From NCBI RefSeq assembly GCF_011075055.1, contig NC_058154.1:558001-622000 (forward strand): DNA of 64,000 nt, given 5' to 3'. The notes beneath the pieces are model-generated. The model worked only from the letters and a program-made list of their open reading frames with translations, had not been told where the DNA came from and ran no database searches. The stretch is from Mangifera indica. Lineage: Eukaryota; Streptophyta; Magnoliopsida; Sapindales; Anacardiaceae. Positions 51,791 to 61,502 of the stretch are shown here, one piece after another (position 1 is the first letter of the stretch; each line of letters begins with the position of its first letter). The position numbers and the translations under genes are program-made.

Positions 51791-54700
51791 TTTATCTTCA
51801 TGGGTTTATAATAATTTGGTTTCTAGGCTATCTATTTCTAAGAAAATTATGGGTGTTTTCTCATTGTTTCTTTTTCTTTTTGGGTAAGGAAACCTCATTT
51901 GAGTCGAATCTTCGGGACAGAATCGAAAGCATTAAGTAAGTAAAATATTTAAATCTTGATATATCATGAGCGGCTTCCGAATGCATGCTCTCACACTTGA
52001 AGATTCCTCTCCTTTTTGCGACTGAAACTATTCCTAGGGCATTGTTTCTTTTTCTTTCTGTTTATATGTAATGTTTTGGAAGCTGCAAAAAGAGAGAAGG
52101 AGAGAGAAGAGAAGCATTGAGCAAGAAGGGTCTTTGTAATTACTTGTCTTCTTAAACATATTCAAAGAAGGTTCATAGTTTCTGCCATGAGTGTCAAGTG
52201 GAGTTTCTGCAAAAAAAAAGTTCTCAGGGTAGTTGAGTTTATGGATTCTGCATAAAGTATATTAAGCTTGACCAAGTATAGTTTAGTTGGATAATGTGGC
52301 ATATCTGTTTTTGGTTATAATTTTATATGGTGTTTGGTGTGTAAATAATAATGTTCGAATCAGATTCTGAATTAACGGTTAAGATTAGCCTGCAGAATTT
52401 TCTTTAGGTGCTTTTGGCCGTGGTGAAATTGACAGATTGACAAAGAGATGCATCAATGCATAGGGTTGGCATTGGATTGAGTAGAGATTGAATACATTAA
52501 TATATGTTTTCACAGGGAAAACCTTTTTCTGTCCTCTCTTGTAGAAAAAAATTTTCTCCTGTATGCCTTCTAGTCTCAGTAAAAATTTTTTCTCTTAATC
52601 CCCAAATCCTCTCCCATTCCTCTTTTCATTTTTCTTAGAAAAATAATAAAATATTTAATAAATGTTAATATATATTTTATAATAATTTAAAACATTTAAG
52701 GTTAGGAGAGAAAATGAGTTGAAGATATATTTATCCTTACTCTTATCAGAAATTTTTATCTATTTGAAGAAGAACGGAGATTACCCAATTTGAAATATTG
52801 AATTGTCATTCTTATATATACATAAAACAAAAATAAAACATATGATAAATTTTGCATTGGATTCTCTTTATATACTTACTAAATAGGTACTAAAATGGAT
52901 GAAATAAAAAGGGTTTATTAGGTTAAAGAAAGCCTATTGTTCCAGAATAGAAAATGCCAATTTAATTTGAACAGTACTTTAGCTTTAACACAACACTTTT
53001 ATTCAGCTTTGAATTTTGATTTACAACTTGAACACTTGAGTTAAAATAGCAGCTTGCTGTGGGGTTTCCTGGTTTCAATATATATATATGTATGTATATC
53101 TAAAAATAAGCTATAATCATGGCAGTCACCAAGCACAATTCCTGAAGGAAACTTGAGATTTAAGGGATACAATACAAATGCTTAGTTTTCCCTGGCAAAA
53201 CTTGATCCATGTGGGACAAATTAATCAACAAGATAAGTATATGGGGCCATTAACTTCATTAACATTCTGAATTCAATAAGCTTTAAGGAAAGAAATATAA
53301 TCATCATCGACCTCTCCACTCAAGGATGAGTCTTATTTATTTAAGCTTATGATGATGTTGCCATTTACTCTGCTTACCATCCAAATTTTACAGGTTTCAT
53401 TAATCACAAGATAAAAACATCATCATTAGTATCTGCATCAAGCTCAAAAAGCTACCAAGTTTCCCCACCTCATGAAGCAACAAAGGCTTGGCTTTGCTTG
53501 ACAAATTTTATATTAATCTTTTTTTTTAGTTGGTAATGAGAAAATTTTATTTTAGTCGGATTATTTATTATATCAAGTAGGTAAATTTTAGATTTAGTGA
53601 TCAACCATATAATCACGATATTAGATAAATCAACAGTTTAATCATAATATACTGATGATAAATTTCAAACCCATACTTTTTCGTTTGGACGTGGCATACG
53701 AATTTATTTAAGGGGAGGGAGGAAACTTTGCATTAATTAGACTGAATTCATGGGTGTGAGCAAAACAATAGAAATGGAAATGCCATGGTATAAAAATGTG
53801 CAGAAGCCGCCCATATAATCCAATTATAATTTGTAAAATGTGCAAGACAAGTTAATGGTGACTTAACACGTCTTTGCATTGCATGGCTCAAATTACCGTT
53901 GGATGACAAATGTTACTCTACTTAAAACGGTGGACTTCACCTCTTTCATAGAGAAATTTTATATGCCAAAATATTGTATATAACATTACTTTTCATATCA
54001 TATATTTCAATTTTTCGGAGTATTATTTTATCTTTAATTAAAAATCAATCAATTATCTAATAATACATATAAAATATAGACTCATTTATGTACCTAAAAT
54101 GATTACTTATAGTTTCATTGGTCCTTAAATCGGTCAACAGTCAGGTCTATTAAAAAGAACTGTTGTGGATACTCAGAGAAACACACAGCAAAATCAGCCG
54201 GAGGCAATATTCAACACTAATTTTCTTGGTGGCATCTTCGTGTCAAAGTAATTTGCATATACTTGTTCTAGATTTACTCTGAAACTATTATCAGAAAACA
54301 TATCAACAACCATCTAAATTATTTTGGGAGGAAACAAACAGATAACCTTAGAAAAAGGGTTCAAAAAAAAAAAAAAAAAAGAGCTAACAGATTTCATAAA
54401 TCCACAGGTTAGATAGGCAACAATGACTCCTACAAGCTACAAACAACGGTGATGGCATACATCTGCCCACCAAATATGGGGTTGAAAACACTAAACTCAT
54501 ACGTAACTGCCCAGCAGCTTTTGTGAAAGTGATAAGGAACTAGAACAAAAATTTGATCAAGTACAATAAAATTGACTTCCAACTCAAATAACATATATAT
54601 ATATATTTCAAAAAAAGCTAGCTTCAACAATTAGTCAAATCACTGCAAAAAGAAAACAGCTGCATCAAACATTTACCATGAGAGGCCACAGTCCATGAAA

Positions 54701-55442
54701 ATGAAAAACTTAGTTCAACCTGGAAACCCAGAGCCCAGGGAACACTGTTGTCTTCACTTTTGGTGGATCTATGAAAAGAGCAAATATTTCAACAAATGTC
54801 TAGAATTCAAAAGATCCTGATTCAAATCCCAGTATAACCTGATCGCCAGAGATGTGTAATTATTGAAGGCAACTCAAAGTCATTGGCCATGTGGATGGGA
54901 TATCTATGGTGCAACAATTAAAGATCCCCAAACTGAATAACCCCTATAAATAGGATGAATGGAAAATGATCCATTTTTGGAAAAGGGAGCACAAATGAAA
55001 TATCATTAGCATGGTTCCAAAAAAGACAAACTTTTATGCAAAGACTACGAGAAAAATAAACAAACTGGCAACTGGGTTATCGTATACCTATCTGAAATAT
55101 TTTATAGAAAGGCAGCTACTTGCTACAAGGGAAATCAAAAGCAGGAAAACTATAGAAAAAATTCAATAGACAAAGCAGAAAAATATGGACTTTTGAAAGT
55201 AAGCCCAGAAACAAAGGCTGCACGGCTAACTGAATTCCAGTTTAAAAGTTGTACTTCTCAAAAAGCTACCATTCTTCAACAAAATGACACAGCCATTTGA
55301 CATTCTCCAGTTTCCAAAAAGTTTCTTCCACCATTGCAGCTCACCATTTTAGCCAAAATAGTTTTCAACCTGGAGCTAAAACTATGACAACAATCACTAT
55401 ATTACATTCATATACAATTACCTCCTGCTTCTTTCTTCCTGT
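51791..55442. other. Intergenic, about 3.6 kb
   Basis: The first few hundred bases are the 3' region of the gene at 51320. The rest is AT-rich, with a MITE-like segment near 53955-54118 and a poly-A run near 54365. A minus-strand stretch at 54700-54770 (PPKVKTTVFPGLWVSRLN) is preceded by an AG and could be an exon end, but nothing joins to it. Confidence 0.4.
53955..54118. mobile_element. MITE (family member 5), degenerate
   Basis: Arms with ATTGTATATAACATTAC and the mirrored TGTACCTAAAATGATTAC surround a TTTAATTAAAAATCAA core. Borders are approximate. Confidence 0.4.
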
Positions 55443-56295
55443 TAGCAAATTAACTAAGGCAAGGCAAAGGAAGTGTATTGCTAAATTCATTTTTAAACAA
55501 TGTGTTTGTCAAGAGTTGAGTTCGGGATAGACAATTGATAGTGGATTGTGACAATTGACAGAAAAGTGATCTTCTAAGTGCTCTCAATGTGACTCAAGGA
55601 AAGAATCCTTGGACTGCGGACTCTGGTGTCTCTGATTACATGACAAGTGACATTAATGTTTTTCATCAATATTATTCATGCCAAGAAAATTTAGTAGTAC
55701 AAATTGTTAATGGTACCTTATCTAAATTGGTTGGTTTAGGGTTAATTGTAATTTCCAAGGATCTGGTGTTCGAGTCAGTCTTATTGGTGCCTAATTTGGA
55801 TTATGATATGTTATAGATTAGCAAATTAACTAAGGAAAGGAAATGTGTTGATAACTTCACTTTTAAACAATGTGTTTTCTTGAGTTGGGTTCAGGATAGA
55901 TAATTGATAGTGATGAGATGTGATGAGACTCTTCCTCTTTAAAGTTCCTCCTTTAGCTATGAAAAAAAGATCTCTTTTAGTTTTTTTGTTCAAATAAGAA
56001 TATGAATGTTATGTTTCGGCATTATGGTCTAAGACACCCTAAATATTTATTCTTTAAAGGATTGCTTCATGTTTTATTCAATAAAAATTAAGAGTTATTT
56101 GAATGTGAAATATATCAAATATCTAAACACTCTCGCACAAATTATCCTATTCGTCCTTTTAAGTCATCTCACCTTATTTTATAATTGATATAGTGACATA
56201 TGGGGGTAGCAAAAATTAAAAAATATTCTTGGGGCTAGATGGTTTGTGTCATTTGTTGATGACCACTTTAGAATTTCTTAGATATTCCTTATGAA
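55443..56295 (+). pseudogene. Ty1/copia retrotransposon remnant: protease/GAG-pre-integrase/integrase start
   Basis: The plus strand carries decayed copia pol: WTADSGVSDYMTSDINVF (family WxxDSGASxHMT), VQIVNGTLSKLVGLGLIVIS, SVLLVPNLDYDML and then SKLTKERK. After several stops come SDIWG and GARWFVSFVDDH, the start of the integrase core. Stops and frameshifts make it non-functional. A segment of about 95 bp starting GCAAATTAACTAAGG is present twice (55445-55550 and 55820-55914), a local duplication within the element. Confidence 0.85.
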
Positions 56296-56850
56296 AGAAA
56301 CTACCAACAAGAACACTTATCTCTGATACCATGCAGATGCTTGAATAATTATGAAATATTTTTGTTGTGTGTTCTATTTACAAAATTCAAGAGAATAAAT
56401 CATATACATCAAACTTTAAATCAAGAAATGAAATCCTAACAGAAGGAAATATTCCCTGATTTTATGAAGACAAACTTACACTTAAGACAAATTATTAAAG
56501 AAATAGACACATAAGAAGAAAAGTGAATCTTCCCAATATAAAACCCAGTAATCACAAGGATTTCCTAATAATAAAGGTAAATATAATACTACTAAGAAAC
56601 ACAATCAAAATATTGCCTAAAATGAGAAACAATTCAGAATTCCTAAAAAATAAGGATCTAAATCCTTAATAAAAAAGCGATAGGGATCTTAAAGTCCCAA
56701 ACAATTAGGCATTCTTCTAGACATTCCAACACTCCCCCTCAAGCTAGTAAATGAAGATTTTCCATTCCTAGTTTGGATACAATAATTTGATCTAGCAAAG
56801 GTTAATATCTTGCGGCTCAAATCTCACAGCCACTTTTAAAGCAGTTGCAA
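56296..56850 (-). mobile_element. Inverted copia 3' end plus LTR, nested in the plus-strand copia
   Basis: On the minus strand, FDQIIVSKLGMENLHLLA-like coding (56800-56750, typical end of copia pol) leads into the polypurine tract CTTGAGGGGGAGT. A 400-bp LTR follows (56731 down to 56332) that starts TGTTGGAATG and ends ATCTGCA. Directly after it is GGTATCAGAG (56330-56321), the tRNA-Met primer-binding site. So one LTR has a PPT on one side and a PBS on the other. It separates the integrase part from the RNase H part of the plus-strand copy. Confidence 0.8.
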
Positions 56851-56859
56851 ATTTGAAGC

Positions 56860-57395
56860 ACTCATATATTGTCTAATGATGATGACTGATGGAAATGTTC
56901 ATATTTATTTAGATGTGGATTGGACCAATTCAATCATTGATCAAAGATCTACAACCATTTACTGCATCGACGTATGGGAAAACTCAGTTATGTGGAAGAG
57001 TAAGAAGCAATCTGTTATAGTTAGGAGTAGTGTAGCGACAAATTTCAGAGCAATGGCTTATAAATTTGTGTAGGAACGTGGCTCAAAGGGTTCTTGACAA
57101 ACTAAAATTCCATCAAGTGGATATATGAAAATGCACTGTGATATAATAAAGCATCCATAAGTATTGCAAAGAATCTTGTACATCATGATTGAATGAGGCA
57201 TATGGAGATAGATGATCATTTCATCAAAGAGAAAATGGATAGATAAATTATTCTTTGATCTACATGCCCTCTTCTGTTCAAATTGTCAAAATATTCACCA
57301 AAACATTCAAACGCACCTACTTTGAATATCTTAAATCCAAGATGAGAATGATTCACATTGGCAACCTAGCTTGAGGAGGAGTGCAAAAAATAGAG
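56860..57395 (+). pseudogene. Ty1/copia remnant: RNase H and 3' end of pol
   Basis: The plus strand reads YLDVDWTNSIIDQRSTTIYC, WKSKKQSVIVRSSVATNFRAM and, past stops, EIDDHFIKEKMD. These are the copia RNase H landmarks (family DADWAGS, RRSTSGYC, WRSKKQ, ARSSAEAEFRA). It ends with AGCTTGAGGAGGAGTG (57369-57384), the polypurine tract. Many stops; not functional. Confidence 0.9.
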
Positions 57396-57610
57396 ATTAT
57401 GATATTGTTTATTTCTTTTTCTTCTCATGTATATTTTCTTTAGTAATTAGTCTTAATTTTGTGAGATCGTCTTCATAGAATCAGAGATTACTTTCCCTGT
57501 CTTGGGATTTAATTTCTTGATTTTGATGTAAACCATTTTTTCCCTTGAAACTTGTACATACAACACACAATAATAAAAATCTCACAAATATTCAAAAATC
57601 TACATTTTTA
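57385..57610 (+). mobile_element. Partial copia LTR (right end of the plus-strand copy)
   Basis: Follows the polypurine tract. It shares TTCTTTAGTAATTAGTC and TAGAATCAGAGATTAC-like runs with the inverted LTR at 56332-56731, so the two belong to one family but have diverged. The end is not clear. Confidence 0.55.
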
Positions 57611-58325
57611 ATATTTATTTAAATAGTACATCAGTCTGACCATCAATTGACTGGACTAAAATCTTAAAACATTGGTGTGAACCACACTCGGACCGTACTA
57701 GCCCTCAGACTCCAGGTTGAACCAGCCGGTCTGGTTTTTAAAACCATGATGTATACTTCATGGATTCTAAATCCATGCAAAACTATGAGATCTATATCAA
57801 TTTTTGCCAAAAACTTAACTTTAGGAGATAGATAAAATGCTACTGCACTCTAGCTTATGTAACATACAAACAAAGACTAAAATCGACAGCAACATTTGAT
57901 GCAACATAAATTTTATACTGCACACACATGTTCCAATTCCTTCAATAACAATTTTCTTCATAGGCAACAAAATCCTCAGTGTGCAACTATAATTTTAACA
58001 CACTATATTAAAGAACTGAAGTCTATAAGATGCAACAAGCAATCAACAAAAACATTGGATCTCATCAAATTGCATCAATACCACCCTACAGTAGGAAGAA
58101 ATTCTAAAATCAAAGACAAGTGTATTTGAACTAACTCTGTATTTCAGAATTCACTATCATCTTCATGAGAAAATTTCATTTAAGGTACAGAAACTATCAT
58201 GAAAGTTCTTAAAACATAAATTTAAAAGCTGGAAAAAAAGGACAAAAACAAAGAAACAGACTTAAGACAGATATTCTACCTGCAAATATTAATCCAAAAG
58301 ATCCTATTGTAACAAGTTACCGAAT
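57611..58325. other. Intergenic
   Basis: 57650-57750 is an old dispersed repeat (GAACCAGCCGGTCTGG, TTTTTAAAACCATG) like those near 2330 and 19435. The part next to 58326 is the 3' region of the seven-TM gene. Confidence 0.5.
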
Positions 58326-59648
58326 TCAAAGCTCAAACTCTTCGTCCCTGAGAGCCATCTCGGCAGCTTCTTCTTCCTCCTCATCGAGAACAAAGTACTC
58401 ATTCTCCTCAACAGGCCTAAACATATAGAAAATCACCATATAAAACACCAAACTGGCTGTCTCCTCAGCTGCATTGCTCACCCACTGATACTTATAGGCA
58501 GCAATGGTCTTAAGGGCAAACACCACAATTCGTGTAAAATACAAGTATCCAATCACCACAATATAAAACTGCCTAAACAAAGTTAATTTCGCCAAGTTCC
58601 GTGCAGCCTTCCCGTCAGTCTTTGATGTCTCCCTCAAAGACCTAATCGACCACACAATCGGGAAAATAATGGCGCAACAGCAGATAATATCCACCAACAA
58701 GAACACCTGATTCCATGTCACCCAGTCCTTAATAAAAGGTCCCGTTTCCCCAATCACAATCGAAGCCACATTGGCCAAAACCTGCAGGGGAATCACAATC
58801 ATTAACACTTTCTTCTCCCTCTCTTGTAAAAATGGTTTCAAAAACGACCACCCTGTCCCGATCAAAACGATCACCGTAAAAAGCAAAACGACCCTCAAAA
58901 ACTGGAACAAATAAAATAATACATCCCAACCGTGAGGCGTCCCGGTAACTTTCACGAAATGCTTATCCTCAGCCGCACAAATCAGATTGAACGCCTTCGT
59001 CAAAAGCAACCCCGCCATCAACAAATGAATTCTATGCACCGATTTTTTGTTCTTGACACAAACGTAGATCCAGATTCCTACAAACGCAACGTACAATAAC
59101 GAGTAGAAGAAAAACATCGAAGGCAGCTGAGTCAAACCGGCCGAGAGATAATCTTTCGAACCATCTCGATCCAAGTTATAAACTTCGGTGCGCACATTCA
59201 TTGTGACCTGAGTCTCCGGCGCGCAATTTGCGAAGAAGAGAGAGTATTCATTGGGAGCCGTCACGGGATATGATTGATTGAAGCCAGAGAGAGGCGGCGG
59301 AGATAGGTCACGGAAGTTGAATAATCGGAGAATGTAGTGCGAATCGAGGACGCAGAAGTTAGGGTTTTGTTGGATCTCGACTAGAACTTGAAGGAGGGAT
59401 TCTTCGGAGAGAAGGAAGAAGCCGAGACGGGAAGGATTAGGCGTAGGGGCAGAGGTTGAGGAAGAGCCGGAGACGGAGACAGAGCTGACGGAAATGGTGA
59501 CGTGGCCGGTATGAGTGAATCCGAATTTTTCAAAAAGAATCATGGGGCGGGAGTCGGCGTTTATGGTTAGCGTTTTGATCTCGGCTGTGGTGAGAAAGAA
59601 GAGGGACAAAAGGAGGAGGACCGTTGAAAGTAAGGACAATTTCGCCAT
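58326..59648 (-). CDS. Lung seven transmembrane receptor family protein (plant CAND6/CAND7, GPR107-like)
   Basis: Intronless, 440 residues. The N-terminus is a signal peptide (LSLLSTVLLLLSLFFLTTAE), followed by an extracellular/lumenal domain of about 155 residues (EIKTLTINADSRPMILFEKFGF, NPNFCVLDSHYILRLFNF, YSLFFANCAPE). Seven transmembrane helices follow: MFFFYSLLYVAFVGIWIYV, HLLMAGLLLTKAFNLICA, GWDVLFYLFQFLRVVLLFTV, KVLMIVIPLQVLANVASIVIG, WNQVFLLVDIICCCAIIFPIV, FRQFYIVVIGYLYFTRIVVF and AAEETASLVFYMVIFYMFRP. The tail is acidic (DEEEEEAAEMALRDEEFEL). Family members in animals are Golgi or endosomal trafficking proteins. Plant homologues are listed as candidate G-protein-coupled receptors, but ligand and function are unknown. 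Confidence 0.93.
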   Translation of the reverse strand: MAKLSLLSTVLLLLSLFFLTTAEIKTLTINADSRPMILFEKFGFTHTGHVTISVSSVSVSGSSSTSAPTPNPSRLGFFLLSEESLLQVLVEIQQNPNFCVLDSHYILRLFNFRDLSPPPLSGFNQSYPVTAPNEYSLFFANCAPETQVTMNVRTEVYNLDRDGSKDYLSAGLTQLPSMFFFYSLLYVAFVGIWIYVCVKNKKSVHRIHLLMAGLLLTKAFNLICAAEDKHFVKVTGTPHGWDVLFYLFQFLRVVLLFTVIVLIGTGWSFLKPFLQEREKKVLMIVIPLQVLANVASIVIGETGPFIKDWVTWNQVFLLVDIICCCAIIFPIVWSIRSLRETSKTDGKAARNLAKLTLFRQFYIVVIGYLYFTRIVVFALKTIAAYKYQWVSNAAEETASLVFYMVIFYMFRPVEENEYFVLDEEEEEAAEMALRDEEFEL

Positions 59649-61498
59649 TTTATTAAAATATGGGTGGCGGTTGTAGCTGCAGAGGCGAGTAACAGAGGTG
59701 AGAAAGGCGTAAAAGAGGTGACGAGATGAGAGAGGTGAAGAAGAATAAAATAAGTTGTTAGTTTATTGACGAAAATATCATTGGGATCTCAGGTCGGGTT
59801 GTTTGGTTGTATCTGTGACGTTTAAACGAAGCAATCTTTTGCACGGAGCTGTTTCATGCTGCCGATTCGAGCACTTTTATTTTCCTGTGTTAATACTACG
59901 ATGTCGTTTAAATGAGATCTCTTGCTTGGGACGCAGGCTTGTTGGTCTTCGTTAATGGGTCCAGCCCATATACTAGACTACGCGTTACGAAGCCAACCCA
60001 ATCGATACAATTATAATTTTTGTCATTCGGCCATAATTTAATTGGCAGTGTCACTCGTACTCAGTCCATAATAGGCTCCACAGGGTTGGTTTTATGCACC
60101 CAAATTGATGCGGGTGGATATGAGTTAAACCAAATTTTTGAGGTATAAATTTTTTAAGATTGATACCAATAATTGTCAAAAGCGAAGATGGTTTGATAGA
60201 GATGGAAAGATGACCAAGAGGGAGAGGAAAGAGAGGAGGAGAAAGAAATTCAATCACCGTCTTCAACAAATTATTATTGAAGAAAAGGAGAAAAAAAATT
60301 GGGTTTAATTGTGACTTTCTAAAATGTTTACAGGGGCATATATGATAAAAAAGTTTTCAACCCTAGATTTAGGGAAGAAAAGTAAATTTTTAAACTTAAA
60401 AAATATAAATTTATAAGGTAAAAATAAAAATTTGAAAACTTAAGAATAATAAAAAATATGATTTTAGATAAAAATTTTAAATAATAATTTTAACTTTAAT
60501 AATAATAAAATTTAATTAATAAATAAAAATTTAAATTTTTGATAATTAAATTTGCATGAAACCTAATGGGACATAGCCATTTGGCCCAATCTAATATCTT
60601 CGGGAGTCAAGACAAGTGCACAACTTGACAGTTGATAGTTGATGAGATGTGCCCCGGTTCGTCCATTTAAACCGGAAACACATTTAATTTACACGAAACC
60701 CCATGAGACCAAGCACAAATTCATAATTTTCGGATGCATTTTCGTAATTTTATCCAGTCTACGAACCGATTTTTTTATTTTCCGTCTTAGGATTACCTAT
60801 TTATTGTTAGACGTGAAGACTTCTGCTTCAGATTCTGTTTTTAATTTTTTATTTTTTAAAAAAGTCCAAATTTGGAAGCCTGCAAGGTTCTTTAACTACC
60901 CAGAATTTGTAACACCCGAAACAGAAGCATAATTGAAAATTCAGCTACCTTTACGTCGTCGAAGAGAGATAGAGACAGATGAACAATTTTTTTCGATTAT
61001 TTGAGCATAAGATTAGTTCCGTCGTCGGTTGTATAGATATTTTGAATCTGTAAGTTTAACCGCCTTTACTTGCCCCCAACCCCACCCTCCCTTTTTTTGG
61101 TTGTATGTTAAGTTTGGGAGATTGATTGCAACATCTTTTCTTATACTTGTTTGGTTACTCAGAAAACCTGGGAAAATCCTGAATGGAATTCTCAGATTGC
61201 TTTTTATTTATATTCTAACTTCTCAAGTATGTTAATTGTACCTGTATTTACTTGATTGGGTGTGAAATGGCGGCTGGAATATTCCAAGGTTTATTATTTT
61301 GGTATTTTTTTTTTTGGTCTATTTGTTCTTGATTTTTAAATCGAATGCAGGTTCAACAGAAGAATAAACTCTTGAGTGTTGGGAAAATAATTCGTTTTGG
61401 GGATTATTTGATTGAAAACATTAGATCAGTCGGTGAATTTTTTAATAGGGTTTAGTTCACTTTTTGTAAAATTTGTGAGGTTTTAGTAGGTCAATGAA
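59649..61498. promoter_or_regulatory. Divergent upstream region of the seven-TM and PAH genes
   Basis: Holds the promoter of the minus-strand seven-TM gene and, further right, the leader of PAH, with a likely leader intron ending before 61350 (AATGCAG). 60100-60560 is AT-rich. A two-codon upstream ORF overlaps the PAH start at 61494-61502. Small frames at 60639-60932 and 61029-61235 have no family resemblance. Confidence 0.45.
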
Positions 61499-61502
61499 AT
61501 GA
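61494..61502 (+). promoter_or_regulatory. Two-codon upstream ORF overlapping the PAH start codon
   Basis: ATG AAA TGA at 61494-61502. Its stop codon overlaps the main ATG at 61499-61501 (ATGA junction). A scanning ribosome meets this start first. Such tiny upstream ORFs can lower initiation or force reinitiation; the effect here is inferred. Confidence 0.6.

Noticed and set aside
54690..54790. Possible last exon on the minus strand (PPKVKTTVFPGLWVSRLN)
   Set aside because: It follows an AG and ends at a stop, but I found no upstream exons to join.
54800..54900. SINE-like segment with a TGATTCAAATCCC box
   Set aside because: No matching A box, no poly-A tail or target duplication.
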